NCBI RefSeq assembly: GCF_965218685.1
Contig: NZ_OZ244657.1
Location: forward strand, 1 to 64,000
Reading direction: 5' to 3'
DNA from: Thalassobius sp965218685
GTDB lineage: Bacteria; Pseudomonadota; Alphaproteobacteria; Rhodobacterales; Rhodobacteraceae
Length of the DNA stretch: 64,000 bases
Shown here: positions 16,478 through 25,646 of the stretch, one piece after another
How the letters are laid out: every line of letters begins with the position of its first letter
How positions within the stretch are numbered: position 1 is the first letter of the stretch
Translations under genes and position numbers: made by a program
The notes under the pieces: generated by a model
What the model was told of the DNA's origin: nothing
Database searches by the model: none
What the model saw: only the letters and a program-made list of their open reading frames with translations

Positions 16478-17379
16478 CCCAATACCTCTTGCAACTCCCG
16501 CCACTCACGGGCGCTCATGCCCGAGGTTTCTTGCGTGACCGCCTCACCTTTCAACATCCGGCGGACGCAATCAAGGGCTGCAGCGGACAAAGTCTCGCCA
16601 CCCATGCGATAATCCTCGAAAGCCTTAAAGGCAAACGGCACCCAGTCGGCGACGACCTTGCAGATCTCGTCGGTATAGACGCGGATTTCGTATTGGGCGT
16701 GGCTGTCGGCGCGCAGGCGCAGGAAGTGGAACAGGTTGTGCAGGTCCACCTTCCAGTACCATTGGGTGTAGATGTTGGCGGGCAGGTTCATGCGGGCCAG
16801 CTCGCGCGCAAGGCCCTGCTGGCCGTCCTCCGAGATCATGGATTCATAGTGGTCATAGGCGCGGTTGGCGTCGGATTTGAGGATCTCCAGCACGCGGGCG
16901 GCCTCGTCCCCGGTCAGGGCTTCGCCGCGGCCCTGGTTGTTGATCACCGACTGCGCGGCCAGCTGTTCGGGCGCGGGGATGTAGAATTCGCGGTCCAGGA
17001 TCGAATAGCGGGCGCTGTATTCGTTGACGTTGGCCGTGCGGTGGCGGATCCACTGGCGCGCGACAAAGACGGGCAGTTTCACGTGCAGCTTGATCTCGCA
17101 CATCTCGAACGGTGTCGAGTGCCAGTGGCGCATCAGATAGCGGATCAGCCCTTCGTCATTCTGCACCGATTTGGTGCCCTTGCCATAGGAAACGCGGGCG
17201 GCCTGACAGATCGCAGCGTCATCGCCCATGTAGTCGACCACGCGGACAAACCCATGATCCAGAACGGGATAGGCGGTGTAAAGATGGCTCTCCATACCCT
17301 CAGAGACAGCGCGCAAAGTCTGGCGAGGCTGGCTGCGCAGGGTGTCAATCTCGGCCTGTTGTTCGGGCGTCACGGGCAT
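16474..17379 (-). CDS. thyX: FAD-dependent thymidylate synthase
   Basis: ThyX makes dTMP from dUMP using methylene-tetrahydrofolate and FAD. The 301-residue protein carries the signature RHRTANVNEYS (residues 112-122), and YWKVDLHNLFHFLRLR near residue 220. AAGGA precedes the ATG at 17379. An NrdR-like box lies 36 bp upstream, and the stop overlaps the start of an atypical membrane gene. Confidence 0.96.
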   Translation of the reverse strand: MPVTPEQQAEIDTLRSQPRQTLRAVSEGMESHLYTAYPVLDHGFVRVVDYMGDDAAICQAARVSYGKGTKSVQNDEGLIRYLMRHWHSTPFEMCEIKLHVKLPVFVARQWIRHRTANVNEYSARYSILDREFYIPAPEQLAAQSVINNQGRGEALTGDEAARVLEILKSDANRAYDHYESMISEDGQQGLARELARMNLPANIYTQWYWKVDLHNLFHFLRLRADSHAQYEIRVYTDEICKVVADWVPFAFKAFEDYRMGGETLSAAALDCVRRMLKGEAVTQETSGMSAREWRELQEVLG

Positions 17380-17414
17380 GGGGCTGTCCTTCTTTGGGTT
17401 TAGTGAGTCGCAGA

Positions 17415-17430
17415 ACACTATATCTGGGGT
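17415..17430 (-). promoter_or_regulatory. NrdR-like box upstream of thyX
   Basis: Read toward thyX the site is ACCCCAGATATAGTGT. It agrees with the NrdR consensus (ACACWATATATWGTGT form) at 13 of 16 positions by my count. NrdR controls ribonucleotide reductase genes, so nucleotide-pool control of thyX is reasonable but unproven. Confidence 0.4.
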
Positions 17431-17592
17431 CCGCGTTTCGAAAAACTTCTATATGCGGGCAAGTTTTTCCATGCAACAGGGGGCAGGAAAATCCTTGGGC
17501 ATGGGACTTGGTCGTTGACATTTAAGCCCCATCCACGGATTTTGGTGGGTAATTGTCGTCGGGCAGACGAAAAAAATATAAGGAATGAGGCC

Positions 17593-18513
17593 ATGTATCG
17601 CGTCGCAGTACCTGCGCTCTGTTTATCATTTCTGGCGGCCTGTACGGATGGCACCGGCGGAGGCATCGGTCCGGGCGGTAGCCTTACCCATGTCCCCACC
17701 AACTTGTCCTCTGCGCTTTCCGCCGTGTCGTACAATGCAGACAGCGAGACAATCACGCTGCGGCTTTCTGGCATTGATGGTGGGCCGCAGGATCTGAACT
17801 ATCGGCGGCGGGCTGCTTTGGACGTCGGCCCGTATCAGGCTTACACCTATCAGGACGATCCGCTGGACCGCCATTTCACCGTGCTGGCAGCAGAAAGCCA
17901 TGATGGCAGCGTCCAGGCGGGCGTGACCGCTGACGGGGGCCTTGGCAACGAATATTTCCGGGGCGGCTTCTATGTGCGCGAGGGCAACTTCGACGCTCCG
18001 CCCGCAGCCAGTGGTCAGGTTGAGTACGGCGGCAGCTACGCTGGCATCACCAACCTGAACACGAACCCGTCGGACCCTGGATATGACCTGCTGCCCGTCC
18101 CTGCCGGAACCGATCCGGCGATCCAGCCCGGACAGGGCGCGCGTGTTGCCGGCCGTATCTTGATCAACGCGAACTTCACCGAAGGCCTGACAAGCGGTAT
18201 CGTCTTTGACCGCGCTTTCGTGGACAACCCCTCGATCACCTTGCCTGACCTTGCCCTGCTGACGACAGGTGTCGAAAACGACGGCAGCTTTTTTGGAGAT
18301 ATCGAGTTTGACGGCACCGTGGGAACAGACATTGGTGACTATGGCGGGATGTTTGCAGGGGTAGACGCGTCCTCGGTCGGGGGCGTGCTGTTCCTGATCG
18401 ATGTGGACAACACCATTTATGGCTGGGAAGGCGATCAAGAAGTCGGCGTCTTCGTACTGACCCAATGCGGACAACCTGGTGAAGATGTCGCCTTGTGTGA
18501 TCTCACGCGCTAA
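17593..18513 (+). CDS. Surface lipoprotein with TbpB-like beta-barrel, Slam client
   Basis: The 306-residue protein has a lipoprotein signal with lipobox LAAC (Cys17), then a Gly/Ser-rich linker. A beta-rich body ends in a transferrin-binding-protein-B-like barrel pattern (FFGDIEFDGTVG, then GDYGGMFAGVDASSVGG, then GVFVLTQC). The next gene encodes a Slam protein, which flips such lipoproteins to the cell surface. The ligand is unknown. A TTGACA lies at 17515-17520, but no good -10 is visible. The gene overlaps its Slam partner. Confidence 0.82.
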   Translation: MYRVAVPALCLSFLAACTDGTGGGIGPGGSLTHVPTNLSSALSAVSYNADSETITLRLSGIDGGPQDLNYRRRAALDVGPYQAYTYQDDPLDRHFTVLAAESHDGSVQAGVTADGGLGNEYFRGGFYVREGNFDAPPAASGQVEYGGSYAGITNLNTNPSDPGYDLLPVPAGTDPAIQPGQGARVAGRILINANFTEGLTSGIVFDRAFVDNPSITLPDLALLTTGVENDGSFFGDIEFDGTVGTDIGDYGGMFAGVDASSVGGVLFLIDVDNTIYGWEGDQEVGVFVLTQCGQPGEDVALCDLTR

Positions 18514-19882
18514 ACGGACGGCGCTGGGGCTGGCGCTTGGCCTGACCATGGCCTTGCCCCTGCAGGCCGAGACCCAGCAGTCCGTTTCCCTGACGATCGA
18601 AGAATCGCGACAAGTCGCGGTGCAGGCCCTGTCCGCGGGGCAGCCGCAGGTGGCCGTGCAAATCGCGCTGGGTCTGTTGCAGCGGGACGGCGCAGATGCC
18701 TTTGCCCACTACGTTCTGGCCCGTGCGATGCAGCAGATGCAGCAGCCCCAAAAAGGCCGGCAGGCAGCTGCGCGCGCCTTTCGGCACGCCAAAACTCAGG
18801 TCCAGAAATACGAGGCCTCGCAACTGGCCGCGACCCTCGCGTTCGAGCAAGGCGCCCCCGGCCTGGCACAGGTTTGGCTGCGGCGGTCGTGGAACCATGC
18901 GCCATCTGATCAGGCCCGCGCGGTCCTGAAAAAGGACTATGCCACTTTGCGCCAGGTGAATCCCTGGCAGGTGCGCGGCCGGCTTTCGGTGGTACCTTCG
19001 GATAATGTGAATGGCGGCGCGCGTGACCCCTTTATGTACATCGAGGGTGTGCCCTATGTCGGGATTCTAAGCGGCGACGCCCGCGCCCTGCCCGGCACCA
19101 AGATAATCGGTGATTTCTCTGTCGGGTATCGGCTGAGGCAAGACAAAACCTCGCAAACGCGGATCACCGGACGCATCTATGCCAACCGGGTCCGCCTGTC
19201 GGACGAGGCCCGGCGCATCGCGCCCGGCGCCCAGAACGATGATTTTGCCTATTCGGATATCTCGATCGGGCTGGAACACCAGGTCAACCCGAACCGAAAA
19301 ACGCAGACGGTTTACTCGGCCTCGGTAGGGCAATTGTGGTATGCGGGCAACCGGTTTCAGGATCGGATCAGTTTGGGCGTTGTCCATACGCGGCCCAATA
19401 TTCCCATGGGGCGTTTGCAGCTGAGCGGCCATTTGCAGCGCGCCGCCCCTGCTGGACGCGTCTCGAATTTGTACCAGGCCGAGCTGGGCGCCCAGTTTGA
19501 TTATCCGCTGAAGAACGGAGACCTGTTCGGTATTGGCTTGACGGGTAAGATGGTTGCCACCCGATCAGATCTGCATCGCGAACGGCGTATCTCAAGCCAT
19601 CTGACCTATGGGTTTGGCAAACCGATTGGCCCAGCCAAACTGTCCGTCACGGTCGGCGCCTCTTTGGGGTACTTTCCTGATTACCGGCTGGGCAACCTGA
19701 TCGTTCCGGGCGGACGGGACGACCAATCACTGTTTGCAAGCGCAAGGTTCACCTTTGAAGGCTTCGATTACGCAGGTTTCGCGCCGACCCTGACCGTTCA
19801 CGCGCAGCAGAACCGATCAAACGTCAGCCGGTTTTCCTCGGACGCGATTTCGGTTTCCTTGGGCTTCGTTTCACGCTTCTAA
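18485..19882 (+). CDS. Slam (DUF560) surface lipoprotein assembly modifier
   Basis: The protein (about 465 residues) has a Sec signal (ALGLALGLTMALPLQA), then a periplasmic TPR-like helical domain (about 25-150), then a C-terminal beta-barrel. The barrel ends in RDDQSLFASARFTFEGFDY and AGFAPTLTVHAQQNRSN, and in a terminal Phe (VSRF). This is the Slam/type XI secretion outline. ATG 18485 is one of three close starts (GTG 18479, GTG 18494); all lie inside the end of the lipoprotein gene, so the pair is coupled. It should sit in the outer membrane. Confidence 0.85.
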   Translation: MSPCVISRAKRTALGLALGLTMALPLQAETQQSVSLTIEESRQVAVQALSAGQPQVAVQIALGLLQRDGADAFAHYVLARAMQQMQQPQKGRQAAARAFRHAKTQVQKYEASQLAATLAFEQGAPGLAQVWLRRSWNHAPSDQARAVLKKDYATLRQVNPWQVRGRLSVVPSDNVNGGARDPFMYIEGVPYVGILSGDARALPGTKIIGDFSVGYRLRQDKTSQTRITGRIYANRVRLSDEARRIAPGAQNDDFAYSDISIGLEHQVNPNRKTQTVYSASVGQLWYAGNRFQDRISLGVVHTRPNIPMGRLQLSGHLQRAAPAGRVSNLYQAELGAQFDYPLKNGDLFGIGLTGKMVATRSDLHRERRISSHLTYGFGKPIGPAKLSVTVGASLGYFPDYRLGNLIVPGGRDDQSLFASARFTFEGFDYAGFAPTLTVHAQQNRSNVSRFSSDAISVSLGFVSRF

Positions 19883-19915
19883 TGGCACCGGGAACGAAGA
19901 AGCGAGGAGCCACCC

Positions 19916-20344
19916 ATGAAAATGCGATACCTGCACACGATGGTTCGGGTGAAAGACCTAGAGGCAAGCCTGCGATTTTACACGCTGCTGGGCCTGAAAG
20001 AAGTTCGACGCAAGGACTTTGACAAGGGGCGGTTTTCCCTGATTTTCCTGGCACCCGAAGGGCAGGAAGAAGCGCAGGTCGAATTGACCTATAACTGGGA
20101 TGGGGATGATGCGCTGCCTTCGGACAGCCGGCATTTCGGGCATCTGGCCTATGCTGTCGAGGACATCTACGCCTTGTGCCAGCATCTGATGGACAACGGT
20201 GTGGTGATCAACCGGCCGCCGCGCGACGGGCACATGGCCTTTGTCCGCTCGCCTGACAATATCTCGGTGGAACTGCTGCAAATGGGGGACCCCCTGCCCC
20301 CGCAGGAACCATGGGCCAGCATGGAAAATACCGGCACCTGGTAG
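19916..20344 (+). CDS. gloA: Lactoylglutathione lyase (glyoxalase I)
   Basis: The 142-residue VOC enzyme opens with MRYLHTMVRVKDLEASLRFY and has ELTYNWDGD (first-half Glu) and SPDNISVELLQMG (last Glu), as in GloA, which detoxifies methylglyoxal with glutathione. GAGGAG precedes the ATG. It lies 33 bases after the Slam gene, possibly read from the same message. Confidence 0.93.
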   Translation: MKMRYLHTMVRVKDLEASLRFYTLLGLKEVRRKDFDKGRFSLIFLAPEGQEEAQVELTYNWDGDDALPSDSRHFGHLAYAVEDIYALCQHLMDNGVVINRPPRDGHMAFVRSPDNISVELLQMGDPLPPQEPWASMENTGTW

Positions 20345-20347
20345 GGG

Positions 20348-20845
20348 TCAGTAGATATAGCGAATCTGGTCCGTCCAATAGCGTTCGACCCTGCGCAGCG
20401 CCGAGGTAATCTCGGTGATGCCGTCGGGGCCCAGAACGCCTTTGGCCTCCAGCCCATCGGCATGGCGCGAGAACAGCTCGGTGATCAGGTCCCGAATCTC
20501 GCGGCCTTTTTGCGTCAGCCGCACCCGAACAGATCGCCGGTCAATCTCGCAGCGTTGATGGTGCATATAACCCATCTCGACCATCTTTTTCAGGTTATAG
20601 CTGACATTCGAACCCTGATAATATCCGCGCGTCTTTAATTCGCCCGCCGTCACCTCGTTGTCGCCGATATTGAACAGCAGCAGCGCCTGCACCGGGTTGA
20701 TCTCCAGCACACCGACACGTTCGAATTCATCTTTGATGACATCCAACAGCAATCGGTGCAGCCGCTCAACCAGGGCCAGCGCCTCAAGGTAACTGCCCAT
20801 GAAGGCCGCGCTGTCACCGGTGCTGATTTGGTTATGTATGCTCAT
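20348..20845 (-). CDS. MarR-family regulator, LdtR-like
   Basis: The 165-residue winged-helix protein has ALLLFNIGDNEVTAGELKTRGYYQGSNVSYNL as recognition part and DRRSVRVRLTQKGREI as wing. It resembles LdtR of Liberibacter/Rhizobiales, a regulator tied to envelope and stress genes. The ATG at 20845 follows GGAGA. Direct repeats of CCGAGTTA lie upstream near 20917-20940. The regulon here is unknown. Confidence 0.88.
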   Translation of the reverse strand: MSIHNQISTGDSAAFMGSYLEALALVERLHRLLLDVIKDEFERVGVLEINPVQALLLFNIGDNEVTAGELKTRGYYQGSNVSYNLKKMVEMGYMHHQRCEIDRRSVRVRLTQKGREIRDLITELFSRHADGLEAKGVLGPDGITEITSALRRVERYWTDQIRYIY

Positions 20846-20935
20846 CCTGATCTCCGTCCGGGAAATTTCCAGACGAGGATTGGACGGCAAAAACCAACAT
20901 TCAGTTAAATCAAACCGAGTTAGATAAAATCCGAG

Positions 20936-21238
20936 TTATTCCGTGTAACCCAGCATTTGACGAATACGACCGATCAGCGGGGCGAATTCCGCTTTGGGCT
21001 GGGCCTGCCCGGACACCCACTGATACAGGTCCTGATCGTTTTCCGACAGCATGGCGTCATATTCCAGAAGCTCGGCGTTGGACATGGTTTCCAGGTTGGC
21101 ATCGGCATAGCGCGTCAGGATAATATCCATTTCCTTGATCCCGCGCCGCATCGAGCGCATGGACAGGCGCTTGATCCGGTTTTCGCGGCTTTCGCCGGGC
21201 AGCTCGCCGTGGGTCTCGGTCGGAATCTGTGCGCTCAT
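20936..21238 (-). CDS. sdhE: Succinate dehydrogenase flavinylation factor SdhE
   Basis: SdhE helps attach FAD to SdhA. The 100-residue protein has the RRGIKEMD motif (RGxxExD) and the C-terminal YQWVSGQAQP part. It overlaps the XRE gene upstream by 4 bases, so both are one unit. The sdh genes are not in the window. Confidence 0.92.
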   Translation of the reverse strand: MSAQIPTETHGELPGESRENRIKRLSMRSMRRGIKEMDIILTRYADANLETMSNAELLEYDAMLSENDQDLYQWVSGQAQPKAEFAPLIGRIRQMLGYTE

Positions 21239-21627
21239 GCGTCTTCGCCCTTCAGTTTCATCCGCAATTGCACCTCAAGCCGGCCCAGCCGGTCGGCCGC
21301 ATCGGTGATCTGGCCTTTCAGCTCGCGGATCTCGGTCAACAGACCGTCGATATCGGACGAAAGCGGTGCATCGTCAAGCGGCGCATTGACGCCGTCACCC
21401 TCGCCATTCAACAACCACATCACCGAAACGTTCAGCATCCCCGCCAGCATGGACATGCGGTTGGCGCGGGGTTCGGACAGGTCTTGCTCCCAGTCCTCCA
21501 GCGTGCCCGTCTTAACGCCCAGTCGTTTCGCCAGCTGTTTCTGGGTCATGCCCCCTTGTTCGCGCGCAGCAGCCAGACGGTCGCCAAATGTCGCCGTTTC
21601 CGGCCCGAACCAGTCGTCTTGTGCCAT
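21235..21627 (-). CDS. XRE-family helix-turn-helix regulator
   Basis: The 130-residue protein has an XRE domain (FGDRLAAAREQGGMTQKQLAKRLGVKTGTLEDWE) and a C-terminal helix (LTEIRELKGQITDAADRLGRLEVQ) that looks like a short coiled coil. It is coupled to sdhE by an ATGA overlap. The target is unknown. Confidence 0.9.
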   Translation of the reverse strand: MAQDDWFGPETATFGDRLAAAREQGGMTQKQLAKRLGVKTGTLEDWEQDLSEPRANRMSMLAGMLNVSVMWLLNGEGDGVNAPLDDAPLSSDIDGLLTEIRELKGQITDAADRLGRLEVQLRMKLKGEDA

Positions 21628-21718
21628 TCCTCGTCCCTTTTCTCCGATCCTGCTTGATCGGGTTCAGCCTGCAACCTATGACAGGACTTTAGTGAACACA
21701 AACCACCGAGGGCCGACC

Positions 21719-22921
21719 ATGTCTTTCCTGTCTCAGACGCTTTCCCGTGTAAAACCGTCGCCCACCATGGCGATCACTGGCTTGGCGATGGAGCTGAAGG
21801 CCCAGGGCCGTGACGTGATCGGCCTGAGCGCAGGCGAGCCGGATTTCGACACGCCCGAAAACATCCGCGCAGCAGGTATCCGCGCCATCGAAGAGGGCAA
21901 GACGCGCTATACCGCCGTCGATGGCATCCCCGAGCTGAAGCAGGCCGTCTGCGACAAGTTCAAGCGCGACAACGGATTGGCCTACACGCCCAAGCAGGTG
22001 ACCATCGGCACAGGCGGCAAACAGGTGCTGTATAACGCGCTGATGGCCACGCTGAACCATGATGACGAGGTGATCATCCCCGCGCCCTATTGGGTCAGCT
22101 ATCCCGATATGGTTTTGCTGGCGGGCGGCACGCCCGTGTTCATCGAGGCCGCGCTTGAGAACAACTTCAAGATCACGGCCGAGCAGCTGGAGGCCGCGAT
22201 CACCCGCAATACCAAATGGTTCATGTTCAACTCGCCCAGCAACCCCACCGGCGCGGGCTATACCCGCGACGAGCTGAAGGCGCTGACCGATGTTCTGATG
22301 CGCCACCCGCATGTCTGGGTTCTGACGGACGACATGTATGAACACCTGGCCTATGACGATTTTGAGTTCTGCACCCCCGCGCAGGTCGAACCGGGGCTGT
22401 ATAACCGGACGCTGACGGTGAATGGCGTGTCCAAGGCCTATGCCATGACCGGCTGGCGCATCGGCTATGCCGCGGGCCCCGAAGAGGTGATCGCTGCCAT
22501 CCGCAAGGTGCAATCGCAAAGCACCTCGAACCCGTGTTCCGTCAGCCAGTGGGCCGCGGTCGAGGCGTTGAACGGCACACAAGATTTCCTTCCCGGCCAT
22601 AACGAGATTTTCGTACGCCGGCGTGATATGGTTGTCGCCATGCTGAACGAAATCGAGGGCATCACCTGCCCCACACCCGAAGGTGCGTTCTATGTCTATC
22701 CGTCCATCTCGGGACTGATTGGCAAGACCACCCCAAACGGCGTCATCATCACCAGCGACGAGGTTTTCGTGACCGAGCTGCTGAACGACACCGGCGTGGC
22801 CGTGGTCTTTGGCGCAGCTTTCGGGTTGTCTCCGAATTTCCGCATCTCCTATGCGACCTCGGACGAGAACCTGAAAGAGGCATGCACCCGCATTCAGAAC
22901 TTCTGCAAGGCTCTCACATGA
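21719..22921 (+). CDS. Aspartate aminotransferase, class I
   Basis: The 400-residue PLP enzyme has the subgroup I-gamma pattern: SAGEPDFDTP, PYWVSYPDM, NSPSNPTG, the PLP lysine at 239 (NGVSKAYAMTGWRIGY) and the substrate arginine in FRISYATS. It transaminates aspartate with 2-oxoglutarate and perhaps prephenate or aromatic acids. The ATG at 21719 follows GAGGG. It overlaps the next gene by ATGA. Confidence 0.95.
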   Translation: MSFLSQTLSRVKPSPTMAITGLAMELKAQGRDVIGLSAGEPDFDTPENIRAAGIRAIEEGKTRYTAVDGIPELKQAVCDKFKRDNGLAYTPKQVTIGTGGKQVLYNALMATLNHDDEVIIPAPYWVSYPDMVLLAGGTPVFIEAALENNFKITAEQLEAAITRNTKWFMFNSPSNPTGAGYTRDELKALTDVLMRHPHVWVLTDDMYEHLAYDDFEFCTPAQVEPGLYNRTLTVNGVSKAYAMTGWRIGYAAGPEEVIAAIRKVQSQSTSNPCSVSQWAAVEALNGTQDFLPGHNEIFVRRRDMVVAMLNEIEGITCPTPEGAFYVYPSISGLIGKTTPNGVIITSDEVFVTELLNDTGVAVVFGAAFGLSPNFRISYATSDENLKEACTRIQNFCKALT

Positions 22922-23319
22922 ACGATCTGCCCGAGTATTACTTCCGCACCCGCGACAAGGGCGCCTTTGTCTTTCGCGTGGACGCCGAGAACCGACAGCG
23001 CCGCATCGACATGGACCAAATCGCCACGGTAAACCTGCGCAACGGCGAGGTCCGCTCCCAAGGTGACCGCGTCCTGACAGATGGAGATAAGGCCGCCATT
23101 TCCGAATGGATAGAGGACCGCAAGAAGCTGCTGCAAAAGCGCGAGGTCGACGACATCCTGCGCACGGTGGATCATCTGCACAAGACCGCGCATTGGGTGC
23201 AGACCCGTGCCAATGATCGCCAGTTGGACAGGGTCACGGACGAGCTGTTGCTGGCCATGCATGACCTGCGCACCGTGCTGATCCGGCGCAAGGCCGAACG
23301 GGCCGAGAAGGGCTCTTAA
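22918..23319 (+). CDS. Hypothetical protein coupled to aspartate aminotransferase
   Basis: The 133-residue protein is soluble and highly charged, with an N-terminal beta-rich part (YYFRTRDKGAFVFRVD) and a helical C-terminal part (about 60-130). I recognise no family. It overlaps the aminotransferase by ATGA and the convergent MATE gene by 4 bases. Confidence 0.78.
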   Translation: MNDLPEYYFRTRDKGAFVFRVDAENRQRRIDMDQIATVNLRNGEVRSQGDRVLTDGDKAAISEWIEDRKKLLQKREVDDILRTVDHLHKTAHWVQTRANDRQLDRVTDELLLAMHDLRTVLIRRKAERAEKGS

Positions 23320-24662
23320 TCTGCGAAAAGCCGCTTGACCGAATGGCCCCAGAACCGCCCCATCAGCAGGATCGAGGCGATGAACAGCCCCACGGTCAGC
23401 CCGATCCAGACCCCCGGCCCCTGCCAATCCAGGACAAAGCCCAACCCATAGCTGATTGGCACCCCGATCACCCAATAGGACACGGCTGCGATCACCAAGG
23501 GCACCCGCGTGTCCTGCACACCGCGTAACAACCCCAGCGCCAGCACCTGCGCCGCATCGGCCAGCTGGAACACCGCCGCAGCCGCCAGCAAGGGAACGCC
23601 CAGCGCGATCACCGGCACCCGGTCGGGATCATCAGGCGAGATGAAGGCGCCCAGCAGGGGCTCGGGGACAAGCAGGAACACGGCCATGGTCAGCAGGGCA
23701 ACCCCTACTGACAGCACGCTTACGCCAATTGCGCCGCGCCGCAGCCCTTGCAAATCCCTCTGCCCCATGGCCCGGCCAGCCCGCACCGTTGCCGCATTGG
23801 ATAGTCCCAGGTGGATCATGAATGTCAGCGAGGCGATCTGCAGCGCGATGCCATGCGCGGCCAGGGGAACCTCGCCCAGCCAGCCCATCATGGTCGAGGC
23901 CGCCGCGAACAATCCCACCTCGGCCAGGTTGGTCAGGCCGATCGGCCAGCCAAGACGAAATACATGCCCGAACGCTTCCCAGTCGGGGCGCCAGAAACGG
24001 ACGAACAGCTGATGCTCGGACGTCACCACCGCCGCATAGATCGCCAGCAGCACCATCGAGACCACCTGCACCGCAACCGAGGCCACAGCAGCCCCGCGGA
24101 TGCCCATTTCTGGCAGGCCCCAGTTGCCGAAAATCAGGCCGTAATTCACCACGGCATTCACCGCCACAGCGCCCAGTGTCACCCACAGCACGATGCGGGT
24201 CCGTTCCAGCGCGGCCAGATAGGATTTCAGCACCATCACCATCAGCGCCGGGAAAATACCCCAGCCGGCGATCACAAGGTATTCTGCCCCAACACGGGCG
24301 ATCTGAGGTGTCTGACCCAGCGCCAGAAGCACCGGCTCAGACCAGATCATCAGCGGCATCACGGCCACACCGAAACAGAGCGAAATCCACAGCGCCATGC
24401 GTGTAAACCTGCGCACCAAGGTCTGGTTTCCGGCGGCCTCGGCTTCGGCCACCATGGGCATCACTGCCCAAGCAAACCCCGACCCCATGATGAACAGCAC
24501 GAAAAACAGCATCGAGCCCATGACCTGTGCGGCCAGCACCTCGACGTCGTACCAGCCCAGCATCACCGTATCGATCAACGAGATCGCGAATTGCGCGACG
24601 TTGCTGCCGATCAGCGGAAGGCCCAGCACCAGGATGGCGCGCATATGCTGCAAGTTGGTCAT
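23316..24662 (-). CDS. MATE-family efflux transporter
   Basis: The 448-residue protein has about 12 membrane helices in two MatE halves, with LPLIGSNVAQFAISLIDTVMLGW at the start, typical of NorM-type pumps that export cationic drugs in exchange for Na+ or H+. The substrate is unknown. The gene ends in a 4-base convergent overlap. Confidence 0.93.
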   Translation of the reverse strand: MTNLQHMRAILVLGLPLIGSNVAQFAISLIDTVMLGWYDVEVLAAQVMGSMLFFVLFIMGSGFAWAVMPMVAEAEAAGNQTLVRRFTRMALWISLCFGVAVMPLMIWSEPVLLALGQTPQIARVGAEYLVIAGWGIFPALMVMVLKSYLAALERTRIVLWVTLGAVAVNAVVNYGLIFGNWGLPEMGIRGAAVASVAVQVVSMVLLAIYAAVVTSEHQLFVRFWRPDWEAFGHVFRLGWPIGLTNLAEVGLFAAASTMMGWLGEVPLAAHGIALQIASLTFMIHLGLSNAATVRAGRAMGQRDLQGLRRGAIGVSVLSVGVALLTMAVFLLVPEPLLGAFISPDDPDRVPVIALGVPLLAAAAVFQLADAAQVLALGLLRGVQDTRVPLVIAAVSYWVIGVPISYGLGFVLDWQGPGVWIGLTVGLFIASILLMGRFWGHSVKRLFAD

Positions 24663-24734
24663 GCCTCGACCTATCGCCGCACGCGACCAAGGGCAAGCGG
24701 GGCACAGCGGCCACCGGAGTAATACGGTACGGCG

Positions 24735-25646
24735 CTAAAGCGCGCTCAGCATCAGTTGCAGGGACAGGATGGCGACGATGGCACCGGCCAGAAGCTCCAG
24801 GACCGGGGTCGCGTAGACCAACAGACCCGGCGCGCGAATTTGCGACAAGGAGCTTTCGCGCATCAGCACAGCGGCAATCGCCACGGCCACGGTGACGGTG
24901 GCTGTGCCCAGCCCCATGGCAAAGGCACCCGCGATGCCAACCCACTCCAACCCCATGCGCCAGGTCAGGATCAGCACGAACAAAGCACCGGTGCAGGGCC
25001 GGATCGCCACGGTGCCGATCAAAAGAAGGGCCTGACCCAGGCTGCGGACCTCTTTGGCTTGCTGAGGCGTAGGGCCATGGGCGTGGCCGCAACCACAATC
25101 GTGATCATGGTGGTGATGATCGTGGATTTGCCGCCCGCGAACACGCATCAGGTGGCGTATCCCCCGGATCAGCAGCCAAAGCCCCACCAGACCCACCATC
25201 GCATAGCTGGCAGGGGCCAGGATACGTTCGGCCGTGTCCACCATGAACTGGCGTGACCAGTTCAGCAGCAGCACGCCCGCGTAGACCATGATCACCGCCG
25301 TCGCCGCCTGCGCAATAGACGAGCCGACGGCCAGCCCCGACAGCCGCCACAAAGGAACGCGCTGACCCAGGCCGTAGCCTCCGATCAGAACCTTGCCGTG
25401 GCCGGGCCCCGCTGCGTGAAAGAAACCGTAGGCAAAGCCCAGCCCCAACAGGCCGATCAGGGCGGCAGGCTCGCCCGCTTTCAGCCGCCGCAGAGCGCCG
25501 GCCATGGCTGTCTGCATCTCACGCTGGCCTTCGGCGGCCCAGCGCTGCACCTCGGCCGCGCCGCCCATAGCCCACAGCCACAGGGCCAGCCCAACCAGCA
25601 GCACCATCGCGGCCAGAGGCAGCGAGATCAGAAACCGCCTGTGCAT
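24735..25646 (-). CDS. NicO-family nickel/cobalt transporter
   Basis: The 303-residue membrane protein has about six helices, the motif HAAGPGHGKVLIGGY, and a cytosolic histidine-rich loop (HDHHHHDHDCGCGHAHG, about 175-195) for metal capture. Relatives include RcnA exporters and NicO importers. A DUF1007 gene overlaps upstream by 19 bases, a pairing common in alphaproteobacteria; the direction and metal are not settled by sequence. Confidence 0.88.
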   Translation of the reverse strand: MHRRFLISLPLAAMVLLVGLALWLWAMGGAAEVQRWAAEGQREMQTAMAGALRRLKAGEPAALIGLLGLGFAYGFFHAAGPGHGKVLIGGYGLGQRVPLWRLSGLAVGSSIAQAATAVIMVYAGVLLLNWSRQFMVDTAERILAPASYAMVGLVGLWLLIRGIRHLMRVRGRQIHDHHHHDHDCGCGHAHGPTPQQAKEVRSLGQALLLIGTVAIRPCTGALFVLILTWRMGLEWVGIAGAFAMGLGTATVTVAVAIAAVLMRESSLSQIRAPGLLVYATPVLELLAGAIVAILSLQLMLSAL

